NCBI GenBank assembly: GCA_030549335.1
Contig: CM060191.1
Span: 60,399,947 to 60,463,946 of the forward strand
Length of the DNA stretch: 64,000 nt
Source: Pontederia crassipes
Lineage: Eukaryota > Streptophyta > Magnoliopsida > Commelinales > Pontederiaceae
Reading direction: 5' to 3'
Positions 51,401 to 62,215 of the stretch are shown one piece after another; position 1 is the first letter of the stretch, and every line of letters begins with the position of its first letter. The notes under the pieces are model-generated. The model was not told the origin of the DNA. It did no database searches and was given only the letters and a program-made list of their open reading frames with translations. Made by a program: the position numbers and the translations under genes.

Positions 51401-53242
51401 AGAACTCAAGGTGTAAAGTGAAAGTTAAAACACTTAATTCATATGAATTTTCAGCTAAAAACATGCTACGAATGAAGAGTTTTTTATTTGATTAAAATCT
51501 AACATTCAGAGGAAGGTTTTTAATAAGATAAACGTGCCTGCTAAATCAGAAGCTGCAAGCCGAAAATAGAAGTTATCACCACCCCCCTCTGAATATCCAA
51601 CGTCTCTTAGCTCACCAGACCATGTCAAACATCCACTACCTGATTTAACAGCATAACCCGTGCAAGAACAGTTCTTCAAGCACCAATCTCTACAAGCATC
51701 GTGTGTCTTGTTTTTGTAGATTGTAGCATAATGAGTATCAGGCAGCTTTGCATCTTTTACTATTAGAAAACCATCGGATAAACAATTTAGAGCCACTTGC
51801 CTGAAACAACCATCAGAATAGTCTCCGTTGTCCCAATTCTCAGAGGACTTGGGAGCAAACCCACGCAGGCATTGGCAGACAGGGGTATATGTTGGACTAC
51901 ATATGCTATTTATACCACAATTGGTATAGTTATCACAGAGATTCGTCGGCAATTGCCGAAGAACTATCCACCCATTGCTCTCCTTAGACCAAATAGCTCC
52001 ATGAAGTACTCCTGTTGCATCCAAAACCATTCTAGCTGGAACAGATGCATCGATGGACTTGATTGAGTGATAGATCTCAAGCTGGTTGGAAACAAATTCT
52101 GATCTGAAGATACTACTGACGCCGAAGTAAGGATAGTTACGAGGTCCTTGATCACTCCATGGTCTGGAACGGAACAGTCTGGTAGAACCTTTCCATGTGA
52201 ATAACTCGGGCACTGGACCAGTTTCTGTCTTGTAATGGTAATCACCAGGAGAAGGATCATCAACACTTCTCCATGATGTCAGATGTCTGCTGACATTGTT
52301 CCTGAGATCCACTCCTATCTTCATGCCCGGAAGATAAGTGTCACAGGGATAATCAAAGCTCTGCCACAATATATCTTTGCTACCATCTTTGGTCAGTACA
52401 AGATTGCCCGAGTCAAGCAGCTGCAAAATAGGGATTGTTACATTGGACGTGCCGGACGACCACAAAACGCGGCCGCTGCCTCTGTCGGCAAGAACAATGT
52501 TGCCATCTGAGGCGAGTTCGAGTAAGCCGGAGGAGGTGTTGAGAGGGGTGATCCGATTGGCGACCCACACCACCGTTTGAACTGGGAGGCCGAAGTACCA
52601 AACTCCCAGGTATCTGTTCCTTGAACTCCGAGGACTAAAGAAGCCTAATGCAAACGTTCCCCGCGTAGAGACTAAGATGTCTCCGTCTTCCAGCTTTGCA
52701 CCTGGAAACATCGTATCTCCTGCGTACGATGAACAAGCGTTAACATTGACCGCCCATAATCCAATAGAGTGACTCTTTCTTAATCAACACAAAGTTACAT
52801 ATCTAGAAGTGGTTGTTTCAAGAACACAGAGAGCTGTGTTGATGCACACATTTGTACTATGAATTAGAAACAAAAGAGAAGGAGTCAAGTACCTGAGTCA
52901 TGTTCAATTACAACTATAAAAGGTAAACAGGACTCTCCTTTATTTTGCATTCATATCACTCGTTAAATAAACACTACAATTGCATCCAAGGTTGACCTTT
53001 CACTGGTCTACAACATTAGCAAAGAGCAGGATAGGAAGGAAAGAAGAAAGCTCCAAAGCTGGAGAAATGATGGTGTTTAAATGGTTGCAGAAACACTTCA
53101 GATTAGATTGGATGTGTAAGAAAGCGGCTTGCGCACCAGAATTCTGACGGAGAGCAGAAACAGATGCCTCAGCCATGATTTCCAGCAGCAGCAGCTGCTG
53201 CAGCGGGAGGAAGAAAAGGAAGAACAAGTTCGTCGTGGCCAT
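48433..53242 (-). CDS. SRLK gene 3: intact G-type lectin S-receptor-like Ser/Thr kinase, 833 aa
   Basis: Exons: 53137-53242, 51538-52719, 51154-51339, 50374-50516, 50083-50290, 49071-49308, 48825-48975, 48433-48720. They total 2502 nt with all phases consistent. The start gives a signal peptide ([20 protein letters not shown]). Exon 2 holds B-lectin ([31 protein letters not shown]), S-locus glycoprotein/EGF-like ([25 protein letters not shown]) and PAN ([15 protein letters not shown]). The membrane span is about 452-474, followed by LRRRRRR. Kinase: glycine loop G530-E-G-G-F-G535, AVKRL Lys about 550, HRDLKTSN Asp about 647, DFG about 665, MSPEYA. The C-terminus is [12 protein letters not shown]. 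It is a predicted plasma-membrane receptor kinase of the SD1 group, with roles in defence or recognition known for relatives; the ligand is unknown. Exon 2 ends CAG|GCACGT, a GC donor supported by phase and by gene 4. Confidence 0.92.
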
Positions 53243-53996
53243 CTTCGTCTGTCTTCAGATCTCGTGGTAGCATCTGTATATGCCTATCTGGTCACTGAAA
53301 TCGGCGGACGCAATGCGTATGTGAGTTAAATGTTACTGTGCCCCAACCTCAAGACTCAAGTAAGTAACGAAAGAAGGTGGCGTTAATGGCGATGGGACAT
53401 GGCAGAATGCCACGGCTTGCAATTGGCACGACGGACATAAAAAAATGTTTTATTCGGGAAATAATATGAAAAGAAGGATAGCCTTTTATGAAACCACTAT
53501 GCAAATTTCTAAATTCCAAATAATAAAATAAAATTTAGGATTATTCCCGTAAATTACTCGTAATTTTTTTAAATCTAATCTCAAACTTATTTTTTGAATT
53601 CCTAAATTATCATAATTTTTCTAATTTAATCTTTCTATGTCATAACTTCCTTTTTTTCTTATTTATAAAAATTCGAAATTATTATTTTTCTCATCTCTTC
53701 TAATATTTAAAATTTTAAAATAAAAAATAAAAGAGGGCGGGGTCGCCCTCACAGGAGGACGACGATGCCCCCTCCCCCTTTCGCTCATCGCGGGCGCCGT
53801 AGGGCCTCACCCCTCCCCCCTTCGCTCAATAGACCCCTCTCCCTTTCGCTCATATTATAGATAGTTTTCCATTGTTTTAATTTCTACCTTAAATGGCATC
53901 CAAACGGTGTGTATGAGTTTTCTCAACTATTGTAAAAGATATGCTGAAATGAGTCCATTCCAATGGATTGCGTGGCATCCAAACAGTGTGACAACA
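53243..53996. other. Upstream region of SRLK gene 3
   Basis: This is the 5' flank of gene 3. A GC-rich, CCCTCCCC-type low-complexity stretch lies at 53738-53850. The string TGGCATCCAAACRGTGTG occurs twice (about 53895 and 53973), which suggests an older repeat into which the Pack-MULE inserted. No gene was recognised. Confidence 0.35.
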
Positions 53997-54005
53997 TAAA
54001 AATTT

Positions 54006-55169
54006 GAGTTTTTTCCGCTGACCTCATAACTTTTTTTTCTTTCAAATATTCCGCTGACCCTCTAGCTATATCGTCTTTTCTACTTAAGTCCATCCGTCAA
54101 CTTTTTTGTTAATTTTATTTTTTTTATTTATGAAATAACTGAATTACCCTTTTTCGTATCATCTAATATTAAAAAAATATATTATAAAAAAAATACTTCG
54201 TCGGAGGTGTCAAACGGGCAACGCACCCATCTCGCCGACTTCGATTGGCAAGGTCGAAGGGAGCGTCCCCCCCCCCCCTCCATTGCAATCTCGTCGTCGG
54301 TGATGAGATCACAAGGGGAGGGGCGCAAGGCCCCCCAACCTGCAATCTCTGATGACTATATATGACGACATCGCAAGCCCCTCCCCTTGCGATCTCCGGC
54401 GACGAGATCGCAGGTCACAGGGGGGACGCCCATCCTTTGCGATCTCGTCAGAAGAGGGGATGCCAGCGACGAGATAGCAGGTAAGGGGATGCCCCTCCTC
54501 TGCGGTCTCATCAAGAGAAGGCGAGGCTGAGGGGTTCCGCCGGGTCAAGAACCGGGCAGAGCGGGAGGCGATGGGCGATGATGATCCGCCGCTCGACGGG
54601 ATCCGACGAGAGATCTCCGATGATGAGGCGGGGCAGGCGAGGAGGATCGCGCGTGGAAGGGGCAAAGTCGGCGGCGTCATCGCCAGCGGCGAGCTCGAGG
54701 AAGTTGGCAAAGGAGAAGGATGGCATGGCCTGCTCGTCTCCGGTGATCCGGAGTCAAAGGAGCCCGAGTGCAGGCTTGGGGTCTCCGGCGCAGGGGAGCG
54801 CTATCGGTGCGTGTTGCAGAGGAATAGAAGGAAAGATGAATCTGGAAGCATCTTGAAGCGGACGATGATCTTCTTGCCGGAGACAGTGTTGAACATGGAG
54901 GACACCATGCGGTTGATGAAGTGGCTCTTCAGGTTGTCGCTATCGGGCCAACATTTTTTTATATTTACTATTTATATTATTTTTAAGTTATGAGGGTAAT
55001 TTGGTCATTTCATAAATTAAAAAATAAAATTAACGGAAAAGTTTACAGATGTTGATGAATGGACTTAAGTGAAAAAAGCAGTATAATTCAAGGGGGTCAG
55101 CGGAATATTCGAAAAATGTGGGTAGATGCGAAAAAAATTATAGTTCAACGGGGTTAGCGGAAAAAACCC
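54006..55169. mobile_element. Pack-MULE: Mutator-like element with gene-derived GC-rich cargo
   Basis: A perfect 9-bp target duplication, TAAAAATTT, flanks the element (53997-54005 and 55170-55178). The terminal inverted repeats are about 190 bp. Left GAGTTTTTTCCGCTGACC matches the complement of the right end, GGGTTTTTTCCGCTAACC. Further shared strings are AATATTCCGCTGACCC, ACTTAAGTCCAT and GTTAATTTTATTTTTT. Long inverted repeats and 9-bp duplications define Mutator-like elements. The middle (about 54200-54950) is strongly GC-rich, unlike everything around it, and has no transposase. It contains what looks like a piece of a host gene, so the element is a Pack-MULE. Confidence 0.85.
54511..54726 (-). 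pseudogene. Captured N-terminal fragment of a class II trehalose-6-phosphate synthase-like gene
   Basis: The 71-codon minus-strand frame starts MPSFSFANFLELAAGDD and contains PRLPRLIIGDLSSDP and RRIIIAHRLPL before a stop. From memory, class II TPS proteins (TPS5-TPS11 group) begin the same way. They have a (Y/C)ANFLDLASG-type start, an LPRVM-type block with ISDLD, and then (R/K)(I/V)IVA(N/H)xLPL before the glycosyltransferase domain. Here nothing downstream of the LPL block remains. Just upstream on the same strand, at about 54855-54955, is another protein-like stretch (DNLKSHFINRMVSSMFNTVS, then KKIIVRFKM) that I cannot name. The fragment sits wholly inside the Pack-MULE. It cannot be an active enzyme. 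The alternative is a chance GC-rich frame. Confidence 0.5.
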
Positions 55170-55178
55170 TAAAAATTT

Positions 55179-56339
55179 TGAACGTCCATTGTAGTATCAT
55201 ATTTTGTTATAGAAGATTATAGATAATTTTAATTTGTTTCATAATCCAAATTATCATCTCAATTATCATGCACTTTGACAAATGTATTCATCTAAGGAAA
55301 TTCTCAAAACTTATCTTTGTTTTATATAAAAATAGTATCGTTTAACTGTATATTCCTAATTTTTTTATGTATAAACAACTGGACTCATATTTCATCTAAA
55401 CTCACATGCCTATTTTATTTTGTTTATCCATAGTATGAGATTAATAGTTCAATTAACCTTGAATAGTATTTTAGTAAATTTTTATTCAACCATTTTAATT
55501 ATAAGCTATATGATTATTGCTTATCCAACATTATAATGTGATGTTATTCGTAATCTAACAATAATATTTTAATGATTATATAATTTATTAGTTAATTAGT
55601 GGATAAACAAAATCGAGTTCCAAATAAGGACAATTGTTCCAATTCAACCTAAATTTATTTTTAATAATATTTGTTAATCAAGTTTCATCATATATAGTAA
55701 TATGAAATATTATAAATATGAATAAAATAATGATAAATGCAGTGTAATCAATATTATATAAATAATTGTATAAATAAAATCTATACAAATTTTCGGGTTA
55801 GTGTTAAATTTGATGTGCTAATACAATACAGTGTGAATCCTAGTCAATTAATAATGGGAATTTCACATGGACTTGAACGAGTCTATTTTCTCCATAAAAA
55901 ATTTGACAAATTCTAGTTACACCCTAATGCAATACAGGACTACCGGAAGAAAAAAAAAATCTACTAAGAGCCTCCCAATATTTTTCAAATCACTATGCAA
56001 TAATGTTTTTACGCTGGAATAGCTCTGGAAAGAGTTGGTCTAACTGCTGTCTGACTGATACAATATAAGAACATTAGGTTATTTTTTGTTTTAATTTCCG
56101 TGGTACTATACGGCTGTACTAGTTCTGCTAGAAGCAATTAACGCCTTTCATTTAACTACTACTATTCCTATTCTTATCATTTTATGTAAATCTAGATGAT
56201 TACTTATTAATGTAGCAATCTCATGGGGTTTGGGTCTGTCATAACTAAAGAGAAATGTGTATAACTAGAAAGTTCGCATCTTTGTTCGTTCCATTTCAAA
56301 TGCTTCAAAATGAGTCAGTGAGGTTCAGGTAATTTTTGG
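55179..56339. other. Intergenic, AT-rich
   Basis: Nothing is recognised between the Pack-MULE and the SRLK relic. Confidence 0.3.
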
Positions 56340-56700
56340 ATCGGTTCCACTTCATAGCCGTAAAGTTCGTCTGAAATTGGATTCTTCATCGTGGTCGCCA
56401 ACGAGCTTGAATGTGAATACATCTTTCGACTTTTTTAGAATTCAATCTCAAGATTTCAACTGAAGTCCAATCCAATTGCTTCAGGGCCATCAGTCAAGAC
56501 AGATTCCCGTTGTCCCCCAGCTGCGTAGATCTTAATTTCACGACGTGCAGATCTCTGTCTCAAGTGAGATGTTCGGAAGCTCCGGAGCAGTTCATTGGTG
56601 TCTCCTTGTCTGCAACCCACACGATTGGACTTGGAGGTCTCTGTCCTTGCACTGAACACGTGCATCACAAAGACTCACAGAGGGCCGAAACCATGGTTTA
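56340..56700 (-). pseudogene. SRLK exon-2 relic
   Basis: The minus strand carries scattered pieces of a B-lectin/S-domain exon. A frame near 56570-56660 gives KDRPPS-IVWVAD-ETP-N-SGAS, corresponding to the WVANRDTPVNSSGAS region of gene 2. Near 56400-56440 there is FTFKLV-D, corresponding to gene 2 FEFKFVDD. The order of these blocks matches gene 2, but most intervening sequence is deleted and there are frame changes. It is an older member of the tandem cluster, closer to gene 2 than to genes 3 and 4. Confidence 0.6.
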
Positions 56701-56849
56701 ATAGCATCTACTGCATTATTCCCATCCATCCTGGGAGCATCTACTCCGCTTAATTTATACATCTTTTTTTTTTTTGTCTTCGCCTTATCAATTAACAATC
56801 TTGCTGGCTAGGAAAGAAACTGTGAAACTGACATGCAAATAAGTTGCTT

Positions 56850-57920
56850 TATGGGTGACAACATATTTAAATACTTATGCCAACATTGCAGATCTCAAGG
56901 TTTCTTATTTTATCTCAAATGGTTGGTGACATTCGCAGTTTGCTACTTGATTGCTTTGGCCCCATTCTTGTCAATACAATTGCCTCTTTCCATCACCCCG
57001 AGTGATGACAGATGGATATGGCAATAAGGCACTAATGGAAGTGCTTCATCAAAAGCATTGCACAGGTTCCTCTGTTCTTAGAGCTTGTTCTCAAGTCGAT
57101 TTTGGTCCTGTTGGAACATCATTTGGAAACTACCTCCATGGTAAAAACTCAAAAACTATTCGTATTTAAAACTATCACACAAGAGGTTACCCACTCCTGA
57201 CAATTTATCAACCTTTACTGCTAATGTAAACCCTCTTTGTTTATGTTGTGGTCTTAGTCATGAAACCTAAATTTGATCAAGGAACGGGCTTCTCTTATTG
57301 GATCTCGGCAATTTGTAATAGCACTAGTACGGTATAAGAATATTCATGCATCACCTAATTGCCTTGCGTTTTGGAGAGAGCTCTGGAAACTTGTAATGAA
57401 TACATCACCTACATGGAGGGTTACTATCTCATCCTCTCTCTTAATAAGTTGAGAACTGCCATCTAAAGATTTGATTAAACTCAATGCAGATGGTTCATTT
57501 GTCTTGAAGTGATAGGGGAAGCATGTTTTATCATTTGTGATTCCAACGGATGGTGTTTAGGTGCCACTCAGAAGTTTTGGCACAATGCTTGAAGCAGAAG
57601 CCGGGCAATTAGACTTGAGCTTCAGCTGCCGCACACCAAAGGATACGAGAATGTTATTGTGGAGTGTGACTCACTGCAAACCATCCAAATCCTTCAAAAA
57701 CGGTGTGACTCCCCTTGGAAGATTAGACATACAATTGCTGGTTGTTGGTTCTTCATATCACAGTTTGATACTGAGAGGCTAAGTTGACTGCAAACTATAT
57801 TGCTAACCTAGCAAAAGAATGTTTAATGTTTTTTTAGGAGAACTCACTACCTCATGAGGTCCTCCCTCTTTTGTATTCCCATATCTCGTGACACTTTTTT
57901 ACCAAGAATGGATAAGGAAC
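56850..57920 (+). mobile_element. 5'-truncated LINE fragment (zinc-binding region and RNase H)
   Basis: The plus strand gives FPSPRVMTDGYGNKALMEV, close to the MMTDGYGRMTPSGG block of the LINE at 8826-13111. A zinc-binding part follows with RLPTPDNLSTFTANVNPLC and CCGLSHET. The RNase H-like domain comes next, with KLNADGSF (about 57480), SNGWCLGATQKFW and VIVECDSLQTIQILQK (about 57650). The end is TTTTTTACCAAGA (about 57895-57907), a plant L1 tail without the A-run. It is heavily mutated. Confidence 0.65.
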
Positions 57921-58069
57921 ATCCTTTTCGGGAAAAAGTAAATGGATTTATGGATATACATTGCTAAATCAGGAGAGAGATGGATTAAGGTATGATCAGA
58001 ACAAGCACACTGAGATTAAATCTCAAATCCTCCTCTATCACAATTCTCTTAGATTTCACATAAAATTGC

Positions 58070-58093
58070 TATATATATATATATATATATATG
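58070..58093. repeat. (TA)n microsatellite
   Basis: An uninterrupted run of TA dinucleotides of about 22 bases lies between the LINE fragment and SRLK gene 4. Confidence 0.9.
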
Positions 58094-58207
58094 TATTTGT
58101 ACCATATTTTGAAAATATTTACCGCATCAGCCAAAAAGTATAAGCTTGATTGGCGTCAGGACCATCACCAGCTTGGAGAGTTTCATTAGTTGGAAACCGG
58201 AGTTGTC

Positions 58208-61200
58208 TCATCGACCTTCCAACACTGTCATCGTTATTTCATTGGAGGTAGAGAAGTTTCTTTCCTTTTGGGCCATGTCTGCACAGAAACCAGGTTGCTT
58301 CGGTTCATGGAGGGCAGTCGATTCACTAGCCATCATCAAGACCACGTCTGCCATGGTTGGCCTATCTTCATTTCTCTCTTGAACACACAATAAACCTATT
58401 TGCATGCATCTCAATGTGCTGGAAATCGATTTCGAAGCTTTGACAACTCTGTCGAGGAACTCAGAACATCTATCATCTTTCCACAATCGCCAAGCCTGCA
58501 AGAAGGCATTACTTGATCATTATGAATTGTGGGAAGTCAGAAAAAGCATGACTATGAAAAGAAAAAAAACAAGTTGATACTCACACGCCCTAAAAGATTT
58601 AAGGGGTGGTTTTCTTGTGTGACTATCCGATTCTTTTTGCCACTCAAGATTTCTAACACTATCACACCAAAACTGAAAACGTCAGATTTTTCTGAAAACT
58701 TTCCGTACATTGCATATTCTGGGGACATGTATCGGCTGCAAATCATTAGAAGACATGCTCAGACTAATGTAATATTTAGAAGTATATATGCTGACACCAT
58801 TTGATTCAGATGAAGAGTTTGTATAACCTACTATGTCCCGACAACTCTCATTGTATTTTCTTCGATGTGGTCTTCTCTTACAATTCTTGCCATGCCAAAA
58901 TCAGAAATTTTAGGATTCATATGCTCATCCAGAAGAATATTACTTGTCTTCAAATCTCTGTGAATAATCTTCAACCTAGAATCTCGATGAAGATACACAA
59001 GTCCTCGAGCAATTCCTATGATGATTTTAGCGCACTTTCTCCAATCCAGTGATGCCGCCTTCTCTTCATCTGATTTATGACAATTGACTACAGTTAGTTC
59101 AGAAAGCAGAAGAGATACATCAAACTAATATTATTTTATTTGGACCAATCTATTGTTAAGTAGCATGGAGAAACATATGTGAATTGCTTCACACGATGCT
59201 CTAATTAAATTTTCGTTCAATTAGAGTCATCATGATTGGCTGCTCCAGAGACTTCAGGAATCATCAGAAATGATTTAGAAGCATATGGATTAAACATGTG
59301 ATGATGCAAGACCTTAAGGACATGATGTAAATCGTACATATTAGGTATGATGTAAATGCTAAGGATATGCTGCTATTCCCTGTGATTCCTCTAATTAAGA
59401 GTTTGAAGCACCAAGGAAGTTGCCCCTGGATGATACATAATATAATGGATGATACATGATATAATGTCAGATATTTGGCATCTCTCTAATAATTTTGCCC
59501 TTTTTATGCAAATCACAAGCAGACTTCGAAACCAAGCTTGATCAAGACTCATCTTTTGATCAATTTTGTGAGGCTGATCCACCTCATGGACTCCTCAATC
59601 TTTTGTACCTGGACAATGCTTATTTTGAATCTTAACGAATGCTAATTTTTTTTAAAAAAAATGTCCATGCAAAATCAGGTTTAAATAATAAGTGATCAGG
59701 AAATGTTCTATCTTACAGAAACCAAAATTCAACAAAGTGATCCATAATTCTTACTTTCATGTATGACTAGTGTCCTAATGAACTTTTGAATTTTAACTTT
59801 TCTTGCTGGGGACTTGTAGATCAGCATGATCGTGTATATAACCAAGTAAAATCTTTTGGTACTATATCACAATAAGGCATCTAGTTAGTTTGTAGTTCAC
59901 AGTTCATGTCAAAGTAAAAACCTTAACAATTTCAAAATAGAACTACAACAGCAATAGTGATGATCGGTTCCATTAAATTTCATAGAAAAAGTTGAAAATA
60001 ATGAATGCCCTGAAGCATATAGTGAAACAAACTTATCAAAAAATAGATATCGAACCGAATATGAAAGAATTCAAGCTGGAATTAACAAAAATGATGATAA
60101 AATCCAGCATTCAGAGGAAGGATTTAATTAGATAAACGTGCCTGGTAACTCAGAAGATGCAAGCCGTAAATAGAAATCATCACCCCCTTCCAATTCTCCA
60201 GCATCTCGTAGATCACCAAACCATATCAAGCATCCACGTCCTGATTTAACAGCATATCCCATGCAAGAACAGTTCTTCAAACACCAGTCTTTACAAGTAT
60301 CTTGTGTCTTGTTTTTGTCAACAGTGGCATACTGAGTATCAGGCAGCTTCGTACCTTTTAATATTCTAAAACCATCAGATAAACAATTTAGAGCTGTTTG
60401 TCTGATACAACCATCTGAATAGTCTCCACGGTCCCAATTCTTATGGGACCTGATAGCAAACCCATGCAGGCATTGGCAGACGGGGGTAAGTGTTGGACTA
60501 CATATGCTATTTATACCACAGTTAGTATAGTTATCACATTGATCCATTGGCAATTGCTGAAGAACTATCCATCCATTGCCCTCATTAGACCAAATAGCTC
60601 CATGAAGCACTCCTGTTACATCCGAAACCATTCTAGCTGGAACAGATGCGTTGATGGATTTGATTGAATGATAGATCTCAATATGGTTGGAAACAAATTC
60701 CGATCTGATGACACCACCAACGCCAATGTAAGGATTCCCATGAGGTCCTTGATCACTCGGTATGGAACGGAACACTCTGGTAGAACCTTTCCATGTGAAT
60801 AATTCGGGAAGTAGACCAGTGCTTGTCTTGTAGTGGTAATCACCAGGAGAAGGATCATCAACACTTTTCCATGATGTCAGATGTCTGCTGACATTGTTCC
60901 TGAGTTCCACTCCTATCTTCATGCCGGGTAGAAAAGTGTCGCAGGGATAATCAAAGCTCTGCCACAATATATCTCTGTGACCATCTTTGGTCAGTATAAA
61001 ATTGCCCGAGTCAAGAAGCTGCAAAACAGGGTTCGTTGCATTGGAAGTGCCGGAAGACCACAAAACGCGGCCACTGCCTCCATCGGCAAGAACAATGTTA
61101 CCATCTGAGGCGAGTTTGAATACGCCGGCGGAGTTGTTGAGAGGGGTGGCCCGATTGGCGACCCACACCACCGTTTGAACTGGGAGGCCGAAGTACCAAA

Positions 61201-61317
61201 CTCCCAGGTATCTGTCTCTTGAAACCCCAGGACTAAAGAAGCCCAATGCAAACATACCTCGCGCAGAGACTAAGATGTCTCCGTCTTCCAGTGCTGCACC
61301 GGGAATCTTCGTATCTC
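58208..61317 (-). pseudogene. SRLK gene 4: paralogue of gene 3, lacking exon 1 and exons 3-5
   Basis: Remaining exons are exon 2 (60142-61317; intact B-lectin, S-locus glycoprotein and PAN), exon 6 (58832-59069; HRDLKTSN and SDFGMAR), exon 7 (58585-58735) and exon 8 (58208-58495). Lengths equal those of gene 3 for exons 6, 7 and 8. A deletion of about 1.37 kb relative to gene 3 joins the last codons of exon 5 (SLNSFIFG, about 60047-60083) to intron 2. Exons 3 and 4, and with them the membrane span and glycine loop, are gone, as is the exon 5 part with the ATP-binding lysine. Similarity to gene 3 stops upstream at about 61535, where a copia LTR begins, so the signal-peptide exon is absent. Exon 7 also has Gly to Arg before YMSPEY. 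Exon 2 ends CAG|GCACGT as in gene 3. Confidence 0.88.
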
Positions 61318-61541
61318 CTGCGATGAACAAACTTTAGCCTCGGCAGCTATAAATACAATCCAACAGTGTGACTGTTTCTTGAACAACACACGTATTCATA
61401 ATTAGAAAGACTGTTTCAAGAAAACAGAGAGCTGGGTCGATGCCTGAATCGACGCCTGAATCCTTACATTGTAGCAGTATCCATTAGCAAATTGTGGGAA
61501 GCACACAAGATGTGCACTAGGAATTAGAAACAAACGAAGGA

Positions 61542-62215
61542 TGTTGGAAGATAATTTCAACATTAGATTTAATATGAAAATAATTATACAATTAAGAATT
61601 GTAAGGTCTAATAAAGTGATCAAAGTATTTATGGGCATATTCATTAATATAAAATTATATGTGTAGAGTCGAAAAGATGTACATACCAAAAGGTTAAATG
61701 GTGTATATATATATCAAAAGATGTATAAAGTTTAATGGGTATACATATATATACCAAAAGGTATATAAAGTATAATGATGTATATGTGTTCATATACCAA
61801 AAGATGTATGATGATAAAATAATATATATATGATGATCAAAAGTACATCAATGTCAAAAACATATATGGAGATTAAAGGGTGCATTTGAAATCTTTATGA
61901 TGGGTGAAACTTCAAACCCTTGTGCCTACTATAAATAGATGGTCATAGTCCCCAAAACACACTGACAACTTGGATAAAATCTATTTTGTGAAAAGTTCTT
62001 CTTTTGCAATCTCCATCCGTGCTAAGAAGAATATATTTCGGTGGTGTCGTTTTGGAAGTCCATTCTATTATGTGTTCATAAACATAAGAAGTCGATGGAC
62101 AACTTGTTCGTGATCGAAGAGAGCGATGGACGACTGTAAGTTTTCATATTAAGTTAATTAAGTTTCCTAATAATTCATCATGATCCGATCTAGTTTTGCT
62201 ATTACGGTTCTTTCA
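61542..62215 (+). repeat. 5' LTR of a Ty1/copia-type element (674 bp)
   Basis: It starts TGTTGGAAGATAATTTCAAC and ends TTCTTTCA, directly followed by a Met-tRNA primer-binding site. A TATA box (CTATAAATAG) is at about 61929. Upstream of it (61684-61810) the string ACCAAAAG-GTRTAT recurs four times at irregular spacing, a possible U3 control array. It replaces the part of SRLK gene 4 that should hold exon 1. The second LTR lies beyond the window, so ends and target duplication cannot be confirmed. Confidence 0.7.

Noticed and set aside
61402-61689. Hydrophobic 95-codon minus-strand frame as signal-peptide exon of SRLK gene 4
   Set aside because: It overlaps the copia LTR, has no donor in the needed phase and is unlike gene 3 exon 1.
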